Part shown: positions 1-9,832 of the stretch, in pieces
Position numbering within the stretch: position 1 is the stretch's first letter
Layout: the number at the start of each line of letters is the position of its first letter
Assembly (NCBI GenBank): GCA_905250885.1
Contig: CAJNOQ010003289.1
Coordinates: 1-20,756 of the forward strand
DNA length: 20,756 nt
Source: Didymodactylos carnosus
Taxonomy: Eukaryota > Rotifera > Eurotatoria > Philodinida > Philodinidae
Direction: 5' to 3'
Notes under the pieces: model-generated
What the model saw: only the letters and a program-made list of their open reading frames with translations
Told to the model about the DNA's origin: nothing
Databases searched by the model: none
Program-made: the position numbers and the translations under genes

Positions 1-546
1 TTCAATCTCTCACGTAGGCGCTCCAGAGCACGATATGTGTACAAAGAGATCAAATGCGAACGTTTGGTACTCGATGGCCTGATGATCTCTTTGATTTTCA
101 AGAGCGCTCCCTTCTGTTCCGTTACATGCACTGTTCTCTTTCCTGATCGCTCATCTCTTCTCATCTTTCCTTCGTTTCCGTTTACCTTGAACTCCTATAT
201 AAGGAAGTTGTTCTCTTTCAATCGTTGTTCCTGACGATGAGCTCTGGATGAGAACACGAAAGCTCGAACAGTTTTCTTTTTCTGTCAGAATAAAATGATC
301 GTCACAGCAGTTATCTCTTTTTTCTCTCTAAACTAAATTATCATCACTTATTTCCTCGATCATCAATTCTAACTGGCAATTCTTGCCGTTAAGAAGACAC
401 AGAGTTTCTTTTAACATTTGCTTCAGCTGTTGTTCAGTGATTGGTGTCTGATTATACGTTCTTTGCAATAGCTCGCTCCTAGTGATTATTCCATGACTGC
501 TGGGTTCATCTATAAGAAAAGCATACCAGGCATAAAAGTAGCAAGA
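1..546. other. Gene-poor stretch at window edge
   Basis: No gene can be supported here. A plus-strand frame is open from base 1 to a stop at 232-234 (78 codons). Its first part is arginine-rich and the rest is hydrophobic without a recognisable domain. It could be the C-terminal end of a gene starting outside the window, but it could equally be chance. An AATAAA-like hexamer lies near 289. The remainder is AT-rich downstream sequence of the ART/TPR gene, which ends at 547 on the opposite strand. Confidence 0.4.
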
Positions 547-3463
547 CTAAGAAACATTTATACCATTATTTTCTTGCATATTCAGGAGAAGCTCAGCGCA
601 GTCTTGCATTTCTCGAAAGTTAGACGTCGGTGGTTTGACATTCAAAAAAAGTCGTAATGCCTGTTCACAGAGTTGTCGGATAGTCGCTTTCTCAGCCGTG
701 GAATCCTCTCGGACGTAGCTCTTAGCTAGGTAAAGGTAGCATTCACCTGCTTCTTCTAAATGCTTTCGTAGCAATGTAGGAAGATCTTCCACATAGATCA
801 GTAAATAGAAGGATCGAGTAAAGAAGCGTTTTCTCTTCTGTAAATAGCCTAGGCGGCTATAGCAAATCGCCAGTTCTGCGGCCCACATTTCTTCGACGAT
901 CGATAATTCGACAATGGCTTGTTCATAGAGGCTTTTCGCTCGCATCGAATCATCGATAAAATGTACATGAGCCAAATACAGGAAGAACTCGCCAATGGAT
1001 TCGTCATTTTCTTCGAGCAGTTCCCTCCAGCGTTCGTAGCAAAGAAGAGCGTGTTTTTTGTTGTGACCAAGGTACCAGTATGCATGGCCGAGCGTGCGAT
1101 ATCTTTGGAGAAGAGCATCTTTGAAAAGTAATTTATCTGCTGGCGCTTCTCGACATTGGGCATTAACATATTCCAAATAACCGAACACATTCGGATACCA
1201 AACCTCCATCGCACTTTCAGACTCCACATACGGCATATCAGTTGCAATCTCAGAAAACACGTTGTATTCATCCTTTTCTGGCACGTCGAGACATTCATTC
1301 AACAAATCTCGATAGATAGACCAGGCTAGAGCATATTGGTCCATCATTCTATTGACTTGAGCCATGTTCACCTGAAAGAAACACATGTGAACTCGTAGAT
1401 AATTAGATTTTCCTTCAGAGTAGACGCGCAGTGCGAGAGTATGAGATTTTTAATTATTCTAAAACGACGCTCCTTTTGGTTTTCGCCAGTCTTCCTTGAA
1501 TTACACTATGGATAAGAACTATCAGCAAAACGAATACACTCTGCATAAGAGCGCAAGGAGCTGAATTCAAATGCGTCTACTACATTCTTAGGCAAAGTTC
1601 TTTCAAATAATTATTCATTCAATTACCTTGCGGGCAACAATTAATGACTCGTTTTCGATAATAAAACCTTCGGCTTTCTCAAAATAATATAAAGCGCGCT
1701 GAAATTCACCTTTGTCCTTGCACATCGTTGCTAAACAATCCCAAAGTGCAGCCATCGTATCGCTGGGAATGACTGGTGTGTGTACGAGAGAATCGGGACT
1801 GAAATATTTCAGCCCTTTGAGAGAGAAAAGTGCAGTAACCGCATGTTTAGTATTTTTCGGAACTTTAGTTTCGTCATCCAATGTTACAATATTTGCTTCT
1901 GGAATGACCAGTTCATTAAGCAAGGTGGACATGCCTTCGATAAATGTTTGGCAGACCGCTTGATCAGAATCAGTATGGACTTTGTCGGTAGCACTCGACG
2001 TCAGTATTCGGGCAGCAATGTCCAACTTAATCAAACGCTGATGTAATAGTAACGATAGATTACCCTCGTCACCATGCATTCTACACTCGATCTTCCAAAC
2101 ATGCTTCTCCTCCTCATAGTTCACGTCGATAACAGAGAAACTGTAGAGCGGAGAGAAAAGAATCTCTTCCTCTTCGTCATTGTTGCTTAGATGTTGAATG
2201 TTCGTAACACCTCTAGAAAGTTTTAGCATAGAGCAGTCGAAATAAAAAAGAACGGGCTGAATAGCTTCCTCTTTCATAATTTGCCCTTCTCCAGAGAACA
2301 TACGAGCGACGTTGATATCCGTCGTTGTTGAAAGAAAACTATAAAAGAAGCCCTGTTGGTAGCTTGCTTTCATCTCTTCGATTTCATTCAAGGACATCCG
2401 TTGACCTCGGTAGAGATGAATTTGTTTTTCCCAGTCATGATCTTCCACTCGATTCGTGGCATCAAGAAGTTGACGGTCCAAGTCTCGGATGAAGAAATGC
2501 AACAGAAGCAATGTCTCACTGTTGTGTTGACGCAAGGCTTGATTTATGAGTTCGTATATAAAACCATTACGTGTATACCAATAAACAGCTCGCTCCGGCA
2601 CGTAGTCCCTATCAAATTCATCGATAACCCGAAGTATTGACTGTGTATTTGCGAACAATCGGCGGCATTCATCCACGAAAGTTTGCTTTCCATCTGGAGC
2701 GGCCTCGGTCTCAGTTAAAGAATCGAGAAAATTATAGAAGTAGTCATCCTTTGAACACGACCTGAAGCATGCGCTTCTGTCCGTAATATCGGGTACACTT
2801 GTTGAGACAGTTTTTGATACTGATACGAAGTTTTGTCGCCCCAATACAAGAGCTTCTCGTGAAACTGCGAAGAATAGTTCCTTCGGATCACTATGCAAGC
2901 TTTTGATCTAAAATATTTGCACTCAAGAAAAGTTGTTTTTACCGAAAGAAGATACTTATGACGGGCTCAACTTTCAAGTCGGAAACGGCTGAAAGATTCT
3001 GGCAATATTGTCAGAAGTGTTTTACCTTTGCTTGGCTCTTCAAGTAATCAATATCTTTTGCTGCGTTTGGATTTTCATGGGATTGCTCTCGATGAATATA
3101 GATTGAGTTTACAGCGCCAATAACGTTCATATCATTCATTAATTGCGCCAATGAAGAAGCAATGACAGAAACAATCAAAATAACATGTCGGCAATCATTT
3201 GCCATCGAGCGAATATATTCCTTACACTCTTCAATACTGAGAAAGCATTCCAAATAGTCAACAACACCACGTTGAAATTTCGATGAAATACGATAATACT
3301 CCAAAGGATTTGCATGCAGTTCATTGTACCAAACAATATGATAGCTCGACAACTTGTTCAATCTACCAAAAACGGATACCACTTCGTCAGATGACTTCTT
3401 CATGGCATATGGTGGCGGAGAGTCAGAAAGACTTCTCTTCTTCGACGGTATAAAAGTAGTCAT
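547..3463 (-). CDS. ADP-ribosyltransferase (R-S-E type) with C-terminal TPR repeats
   Basis: Three exons with GT-AG boundaries, all phase 0: 3463-3026, 2907-1627 and 1371-547 (introns of 118 and 255 nt). They give 847 codons plus TAG. Residues about 1-146 form the N-terminal domain I associate with many bdelloid rotifer proteins (an IVWYNEL-type strand, then VILIVS). Residues about 170-440 are a mono-ADP-ribosyltransferase fold. It has LYRGQR (Arg near 313), SFLSTTTD (Ser near 339) and an acidic EEEEIL run (391-394), the R-S-E catalytic triad of NAD+:arginine transferases. From about residue 495 onward are TPR-like helices such as ALYYFEKAE, ALLCYERW and AKSLYEQAI. It probably transfers ADP-ribose from NAD+ to arginine of proteins, with TPRs as a docking surface; the target is unknown. 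No signal peptide is seen, so cytoplasmic action is likely. The start is the first ATG of exon 1. It appears intact. Confidence 0.85.
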
Positions 3464-4480
3464 GAAAAGTATCTAAAATAGAATGGTAAAATCTAAAATA
3501 CCGGCAGTCATCACTATGCGTCAGAGACACTCGTTTATCTGTCTCCTGCCCTTCTGCTCTTTCCAACTACATCGATTGTTAACTATTTTCTGTCAATAGT
3601 TACCATGCACGGTGAGGGTGAGGTTGCAGGGAATCGATTTAAACATTGATGACCACAACCTCAACGTTAATCAAATCCACTTCATTGTGAATACTGTGAA
3701 ATTGCAGTCACAACAATCATTATAATCTGTGTCACACACTTCGCGCGTTGAATTGTAAGTAATAGGTTGCATACCATTTTTTGTACCGTAAGGCGTTAGT
3801 TCTGTGGCGGGAAAATAAGTTTTATAATTGGACGATAACGCCTTGACTAGACTTGCGGTTTTTGAAGGTCAGAATCGGTTCCGAAGCTTTGTCGAATTTT
3901 TCTTCTCTCTCGGACATATTTGATATTTTGTCCAAGAAAGGATACAGCATTTTATGAAATGTAAGAGCCTTTCAGTTCTCAGTTTATAAAATTATTTATG
4001 TTGTCTGCAGCTATGTGAATCGAAGAAAGTTCCGTGTTTTTTCCTTGTCTTTTGTTTTGAAATCGTTAAGGTAAAGAGAGGAATACCGAAAGAAAAACGA
4101 AAGATGTCAGTGTCGTGTTGTGGATAAAGATACATGTATGCTACAGTTTAATATACCAGATCTCATTGTGCACTATCGAGTAACGATTAAGAATACAACA
4201 AACCAGTAAGCACATGAATATACAGGAATTGTGCGAAAAATATTGCCATAGTGTCTAACTGTTTATTCGATGGACTTGCTGTTTGGCTGTCGAAGTATTC
4301 GATCACATTGTCTGTCCATCAGAATGTCACCTTCAAACTTTACACGATTGGTTCTGGTCATATCGATCATTGCACACATAGGAGGCATTTTACGTAAGCC
4401 ACGACTATCGCTGTTAAATCAATCGGACATCCGTTTTAGCTGAAACTTGCAGGTAATTCTCTATTCATATGTACCTATCA
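3464..4480. other. Gene-poor stretch upstream of the ART/TPR gene
   Basis: About 1 kb of AT-rich sequence without a supportable gene. The part nearest 3463 must hold the promoter of the divergent ART/TPR gene, but no clear core element can be named. Two minor items: a 9-bp inverted repeat, AAGGCGTTA at 3790-3798 against TAACGCCTT at 3836-3844, and a plus-strand ORF at 4324-4443 (39 codons). The ORF begins with a hydrophobic signal-peptide-like segment (LVLVISIIAHIGG) and could be a first exon or chance. It lies just before the Helitron-like tail. Confidence 0.4.
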
Positions 4481-4535
4481 CTAGACATTTCGCTATACCA
4501 AGACTCGCGGGCATTGGTATTGATAGTTTTGACAC
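4481..4535 (-). mobile_element. Helitron-like 3' terminus, copy 1 (hairpin plus CTAG end)
   Basis: Read on the minus strand, a hairpin is followed by a short spacer and ends in CTAG with T as the next base, the 3' end expected of Helitrons (hairpin, then CTRR, inserted before T). The stem is ATACCAA at 4495-4501 with TTGGTAT at 4514-4520, with a 12-nt loop. CTAG occupies 4481-4484. The same block occurs at 19125-19178 with about 85% identity over 53 bp, and similarity stops at CTAG plus T in both. The body of this copy is not identified. A mariner at 4538-5645 sits directly beside the tail, so what lies above 5648 may once have been inside the element. No Rep/helicase gene is visible. Confidence 0.6.
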
Positions 4536-4537
4536 TA

Positions 4538-4579
4538 ACGGGTGGCTCATAAAGAATGAGAGTCTCAGTATTTTTCGAA
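4538..4579 (+). repeat. Mariner terminal inverted repeat, left
   Basis: 42 bp beginning ACGGGTGGCTCATAAAG, matching the reverse complement of 5604-5645 at 39 of 42 positions. Preceded by the target TA at 4536-4537. Confidence 0.92.
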
Positions 4580-5484
4580 CGCTACGTTTCAGTTCGAGTA
4601 TGAGTGTCGCTTTAGATGTCACTCGACCCCAGTTGATCGCTTGCACAAATTCGTTCCACACGCAGTAGTCCAAAGGGTTGAGATCAGGACTATTTGGAGG
4701 CCATCGACCCTTGACGATAAATGATGGAAAGCGCTCAGCGCACCATGCTTGTGATTTCTCATGCGTGTGCGGCGTTGCTTCATCCTGTTGAAAAGTCCAG
4801 TCGTTTCCAAAGACTTTGCTGCCATATTTCAGAGCAATTGGCAGCACTTTCTTGATATACCGATCGTGATCGGACCAGAGGAGAGACTCCTTTGCAACAA
4901 ACTGCGAGCCAAACCATAACCTTTTGCAGAAATTTACGTCTCTGCGTGATACCACCTCTGGTATTGGCTTCGGCACGATCTGCCGCCCATATCCTTTCAT
5001 TTTGAGAGTTATACACTCCGTCAATGTCGAACATTTTCTCGTCAGAAAACAGAATTTTCATCGTGTCTTCTTTGCGAAAATTCGTCCGTATCCAATTGAC
5101 AAATCGGATTCTTTTTTCTTTGTGCTCATCAGTGAGCAATGGTTCGATCTGCACTTTGTAGGCTCGAAGTCCTAGATCATCACGGAGTACTCTTTGAACG
5201 CTAGTTCGAGAAATACCCAATTCACGAGCGAGTTTCCGCGAAGACACTTTCTTTCCTCGATTAACTCTCACTTTGACCTTTTGAATGGCCGCCTTTGTTC
5301 GAATGGTTCTTGCGCGACCGGGAGATTTACGCAGGTTGATAGAGCCATCTGTCTGGATCATTTTGCACCACCGCTCAATTGTCGCAAGACTGATGACACC
5401 GTTTAGGTCGCGAAAGATCTTCGTGGGTCGGTCACTATTGTTGTATTTTGAAAGTACGAGGTTCTGCATCTCTTTACTTTTCAT
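4538..5484 (-). pseudogene. Mariner-type transposase, frameshifted and C-terminally truncated
   Basis: The N-terminal part (5484 to about 4880) has paired helix-turn-helix domains, including RKLARELGISRTSVQRVLRD, and the first catalytic Asp in LFSDEKMFDIDG. Near 4875 the frame changes, and about ten residues expected between GVSPLV and DHDRYI are missing. The second frame carries FQQDEATPHTH (second Asp, codon 4782-4784) and SPDLNPLDY (third Asp, codon 4668-4670). Those codons lie 38 apart, giving the DD37D spacing of maT-type elements. After the KRSVRKI motif the frame enters the terminal repeat directly and runs out of the element to 4461, so the normal C-terminal tail of about 35 residues is absent. 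The protein would cut and paste the element as a dimer; this copy cannot. Confidence 0.9.
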
Positions 5485-5603
5485 CTTGCCGAATGAAATC
5501 AGTTTATTAGAACTTCAGTGAAAATACCCATTCTAGTGGAGAATTGAACGGTGATTCGTTCAAAAAAAAGATCGGGTTAAACGAATGAAAATTGACAGAG
5601 ATA

Positions 5604-5645
5604 TTCGAAAAATACAGAGACCCTCATTCTTTATGGGCCACCCGT
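5604..5645 (-). repeat. Mariner terminal inverted repeat, right
   Basis: Reverse complement begins ACGGGTGGCCCATAAAG. It differs from the left repeat at 3 of 42 positions and is followed by the target TA at 5646-5647. The TA plus the last element base also forms the stop codon that ends the neighbouring pseudogene frame. Confidence 0.92.
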
Positions 5646-5647
5646 TA

Positions 5648-8600
5648 TATCGCAGTAGCATTTGAGTCTTCGATTGTCTGGAGTCCTCGAAAGATCTCGT
5701 CACGACTTATCCTCCAACAGGAAGAGTAATTCTGATGATCTCGCCGATTTAAATCAGACGACACTAAACCGTGAAGTAATTTGGACGATGAGGATAATAC
5801 TCTGCGTAAAACATCGATCGATACAAGCTGATTACCCATCAGCATAGTCGCTGTCGCAGAAAGCATTCTGTTCCTGATCTTTGTCGCCAAATGAATGGGA
5901 TCCTTAAGATGAAAACGAACAGCATCTACTCCGATCGAAAGTGCGGAAGAGTTCTCCTCTTCTTTCTGGCAACAAAGAAAGCAGATAAACTCCTGCGCCT
6001 TATATCAATACATTGGTTCTCCTTTTGCTCGTGATTTCCTCGAAGATTAACCGCTCATCGGTAGTTTTACCTGAAAGGCAACAAATAGTTGTGTAGGGTG
6101 GAGAAAGAACCAACTCCAGTTGCTGAGTAGAGTAACATTGAAAACGTTGGGACGCTGACGCAGATCGAAGTTTGGAAGGGATGTAAATAAACTCGTAGCA
6201 AGACGCATCGCGCGTAAGTATCTCGCATCGCAGTCAGTCGAGAAGCCCACCAGTCGAATACCACGTTGAAGGGATTCATCGAAAATCCTCAGCCATCGAC
6301 TTATTACATGATATGTATTGAATTTATTATTTGATCCGTATGCGGCTAGAAGAAATGGTGATGAGTGCTGTCCGTGACATGCAATCGGTTGAATTGCATG
6401 AACATTGAGCAGAGACGAAAGAGATTTAGTTTCAAACGTCTTCTCTAACTCGTAGAAGGATTCGATTTCGAAGGATAATATTCTTGGGAAGCCATCATTC
6501 TGAAGTGAGGCACAGAAGCCAACGAAAGGATTTGATTGCCGATCGTAGCATACCTTCTGTACTGCCCTGTACAATCTTCCGCCACAAACGCATAGCTAAC
6601 ATCCATAGATTTCAAGTGGTCTTTCATCGAGTCAAACCGAAATTCACCCTCAACAAGTTGTTTTCTCTCTTCGTTGAAGAGAGACGATAGTTTCTGTAAC
6701 GATGGTAGGCCACCAGGAAGATTAAATCGGATGAATTCGTACGCTTGTCTTCCACCCAGAATTCAGAGTATAAATGCAAACTCTTTTATTAGGTTCGAAT
6801 ACCGGTTGTGATTCGATGATTTCGTAAGATTATTCGCCACGTTTTCGATGAATGATGATAGAAAGAGTAAGTCGCTTCGGCCCTTACTCAATATCGAATT
6901 CTGACAGAGGAGGATAAGCGCTTTGAGCCATGGAAAGCTACTGAGGATATCGGCAGACACGAGCATAGCGCCGTCAGGTACAGCTGCTGTTTCTGCGTGC
7001 TGGGTCTGACGAAGAGCTAGCATCAGAGAATCGACTTCATACTGAATACCAGGCTTAATCGTCCAAGTGCCATTTGTCAAGTAGAACGCCGCCATTTGCT
7101 TGATAGCGATGAGATTCGGGTCTTTGGAATCCAACTGAACGAAGTCGAGAAGGTGCTGATCAGAGTACAGGAGAGAATAGGCGGATGAGAAGCCCTGGAG
7201 GCGAGCAATTTCTTTTATTTCAACATTGAATGTCGACTCGAGGAAGGTATACATAGAAGCGATCACCCTTCAGTAGAAATACGTCTGATGGAAGAGAGAC
7301 ATCAGAGGTGGTCATGGTAATGTGCGAAGCTAGGGGCAGCCTAAGTAATTGAACAGTATACGATTGGCTAGGAAGATGTTCTCTACGTTGATCTTATTGA
7401 TATCTAAACGTAATGTGGAAGCGATAATCTGAATCTTTGAAAAGGGTTTTGTATTCCACCTCAGAATAAGCAAGATCCATCCGTGAATTCGATTCTCTTT
7501 ATTGTTTTCGAAACATTATCTACTCGTTGAGCTATTCGTTTAAAATATTTCACAAACAAACAAAAATACAGATCCATGAGTGAATGAAAGAGTGGAGCAG
7601 GAAATAAACGACAACAGATTCATTTGATTTCTAAGACACTTCGCTAGATAAAAGCCAGTCTTGTCAGGAGATGAAGCCAATGCCGAGAAGCAGAACTCGA
7701 TCTAAATCAGTTTGTTTCTATCATTCTCTCTCATTATGAATTTCTTTGTCCTACCGGTCTAATTAATTTCGTTTCAATTTTGAAACTGAATGGTAAGAAC
7801 TTTTCGATATTCCTTGATGATGTTGATCGCTCTTCGTGGTCATCATCGAACGAGATGCACGCGGTGGTGTTGAAGGATCGGATGATGAACATGAGGACAA
7901 CGAATCATCGTCATCTTCGGACTCAGACGCCGTCGACTTCCGCTTGATAACGATACAGTGATCATTCTGAGTCAAGTGTTTATAAAAATTGCTCAGCTGG
8001 TAGTGGACTCGTTCTTTGAGCATCGAAAGATTGATTCTCACTTTGCATGAACACTTCACGCTTGCCGAATCATTGGTAAGTATCAATGCGTAGTCATCGG
8101 GTTCTGAAATTTCATAGCTTTCGAGCCGATTTTCACTTCGATACTTCTCCCACCAGAACTCGATTTGTTGCTTGAGATGAGCGCGTTGTTCCACAATGGA
8201 TAGGCATCTTACCTTTGTTAAAAAGGACAAGGAGTAGACAATGCAATCGTCGTTGTTGTGGGACTCTGTTGAGAAAGGAGAGTGTTAGCCATAGAGCTGA
8301 AAACTTCGATCCTTCTCTTCTTATTCTTCACAAACAGTGTTTCGAATAACTGCGTGAGGTAACGACAATCACCACCGATGCCAGCAAGAGCGATGTTTTT
8401 ATTGTTTGTGGACTTCAACGAGAGACGATGTTGTAGTCGAATGATCGATGGATCATCAGTATGGAGATCGAAGAGAGTTAGAGGATTGGTGTTGTGAAAG
8501 CAGCGAACACTTGAAATTCGTTGCATTTTCAGCAGCTCTTCGGCATCTTCAGATGTGAGTTCTCTGACAAGTGAATAGAATGCATCTCCTTTCAGACTGA

Positions 8601-8676
8601 GGATATTCGTTGGCAGGATGGAAACATCGAGAGCTAGAGATCGAGATCGAGATCGTTTCTTGTTCAGAGAGGCCAT
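5648..8676 (-). pseudogene. Transposase-like protein: duplicated N-domain, BED-like finger, RNase H-like region (broken)
   Basis: The reading starts at ATG 8676. Domain copy 1 (8676 to about 8230, LKGDAFYSLVREL) is followed by a zinc-finger-like block (about 8200-7930; KCSCK, then SNFYKHLTQNDHC, BED-like). A second copy of the first domain lies at about 7284-6763 (LLKGDRFY, then LQGFSS, LDFVQLDSKDP). The C-terminal part (6760-5648) holds GGRQAYEFIRFNLPG, FVAEDCT, GFSTDCDARYLRAM and DPIHLATKIRNRM, whose acidic residues suggest an RNase H-like catalytic core. A clean GT-AG intron is at 5903-6070. Damage: a frameshift near 8225 in a T-run, another near 7262, an in-frame TGA near 6763, a frameshift near 6565, and the 3' end cut at 5647 beside the mariner. 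I recognise the family as an uncharacterised metazoan/bdelloid one; the transposase role is inferred. Confidence 0.65.
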
Positions 8677-9371
8677 AGCAGGGACGACAATGAAAATGGG
8701 TAAAAACAGAGAGCGAAGGCGTGAATGTAAATGTGTCTCGTCAGCAACAAGGAAGAGACACATATGAAGCCACGAACCACGTTGTTCATCGTCTGTTTCT
8801 TTTTTCGTTCATCCGTTTCGATAGGAAAGGAAGAAAATGTCGTTTTCGTTCATTTGAAATAGATAGAACATGTCAACATAGATAGAACTGTTAGATTCGC
8901 CTTGTCCAGGGCTTCATGGATGGTCACCAACTGCACAGAGCATGTTAGCAACAAAGTGGATGACACAAATCAATCTTCGGTAGTGTGATATTCATGCGAT
9001 TAGTTATGTCTTCACGTATTCCGGTACTCCAAAGAACACCCCGATACTCCGGTGGTACTCCCATACGCCGCGCCGTACTCCGAGACTCCGAACAATACTC
9101 CAGTTGTTTCTTCTATGCTAGATGTTGTTCTCGAATATCATGCATATCTTTCCTGTTGTTGATAAGTCTAACAATTTCCATGACGGATCCGGAGTCTGCT
9201 TTTTCCCCCTTGGGTATATCGACGTAATCCGTGGAACATCAGATGATTGAAGGCCCTTGAATCAAATGTGCATTTACTTGACTTGGGTAGAGTGAAAACG
9301 ATCCCGAACTGAACCCGAGCGCGAACTCAGCGAACTCGAACATTCGGGTTCGATGCATGCATAGATTACTT
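8677..9371. other. Gene-poor stretch with degenerate ACTCC-rich repeat
   Basis: No gene is supported. The segment 9018-9107 is a degenerate short repeat built from (G/A)TACTCC(G/A) units. A second short repetitive patch at 9298-9355 is made of GAACTC/CCCGAA variants and ends in a partial palindrome around CGAACATTCGGGTTCG. These look like microsatellite decay rather than regulatory or structural RNA sequence. An open plus-strand frame across the repeat is explained by its low complexity. Confidence 0.5.
9018..9107. repeat. Degenerate ACTCCG-type microsatellite
   Basis: About 90 bp in which ACTCC recurs about eight times with variable spacers of 4-12 bp, for example GGTACTCC, GATACTCC, CGTACTCC and AATACTCC. 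Units are too diverged to assign one period. Confidence 0.55.
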
Positions 9372-9665
9372 GCCACTATGCCCAAAACACGATCCAATGG
9401 CTCTATGATGACAAAATATCATTCGTGTCGAAGTCGATCAACCCACCAAATGTGCTCCAGGCGAGACCGATTGAGAATTTCGGTCCATATCGACTGGCAA
9501 TTCGCACGCGTGGAGGCTAAGAAGCTAGAAATCAGCAGCATTTGGTGGACTGAATCAAACGAAAGTTGAAAAAGCCGATTCGAAAGCTGTTCACAGTATG
9601 ATGAATTACGTTGGTAGAAAGCTCAGAAGAATTGAAGACTGAGGGTCATTCTCGATCTTATGAAC
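9372..9665 (+). pseudogene. Relic of a Tc1/mariner-type transposase C-terminus
   Basis: Translating 9379-9483 gives a stretch containing NTIQWLYDDKISFV and NPPNVLQARPIENFG. This is the conserved third-catalytic-residue block of a Tc1/mariner subgroup (usually NPPN-PQARPIENFW), with Glu as the catalytic residue. After frame changes near 9483 and 9575 and several stops, the trace resumes as VHSMMNYVGRKLRRIED at about 9586-9640, the usual C-terminal helix of the same family. The first two catalytic residues and the DNA-binding domain are absent, and no terminal repeat could be found. It differs from the DD37D mariner at 4538, so it represents an independent, older insertion. Confidence 0.75.
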
Positions 9666-9832
9666 CTGGAATTTCGTTCATCTCAGGTCACTGCATTTAT
9701 CACAAAAAAATTGGGGAATAAAGCTATTAGAGTGGTAGAGAAAAAACCATTTCGCTTTTGTCCGGAAACTTTCGGCTCAAACGTTATGTTATTGAAATCT
9801 AGTGCGAAATATACTGATTAGACACACCAACG

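Larger units (their letters stand above)
4538..5645 (-). mobile_element. Tc1/mariner (DD37D, maT-like) transposon, inactivated
   Basis: A 1108-bp element bounded by 42-bp terminal inverted repeats, 4538-4579 and 5604-5645, with 3 mismatches. They begin ACGGGTGGC, and TA dinucleotides at 4536-4537 and 5646-5647 are the target duplication. It carries one transposase gene on the minus strand, broken by a frameshift and lacking its usual C-terminus. The good inverted repeats with a dead transposase fit a copy mobilised or inserted fairly recently that decayed afterwards, or an internally deleted copy moved in trans. It lies between the truncated transposase-like pseudogene and the Helitron-like tail. 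Confidence 0.93.

Noticed and set aside
849-1298. 149-codon minus-strand frame inside ART exon 3
   Set aside because: Shadow frame; the frame with TPR helices and matching splice sites is the real one.
3790-3844. 9-bp inverted repeat with a 37-nt loop
   Set aside because: Short arms in AT-rich DNA; compatible with chance and not tied to any feature.
4461-4537. C-terminal extension of the mariner transposase past the element end
   Set aside because: The frame simply runs through the terminal repeat into the Helitron-like tail; the true C-terminus is missing.
9298-9362. GAACTC/CCCGAA patch with a GGGTTCGA motif, considered as a tRNA T-arm or telomeric repeat
   Set aside because: No acceptor or anticodon stems can be drawn around it, and no regular telomere-like array is present.
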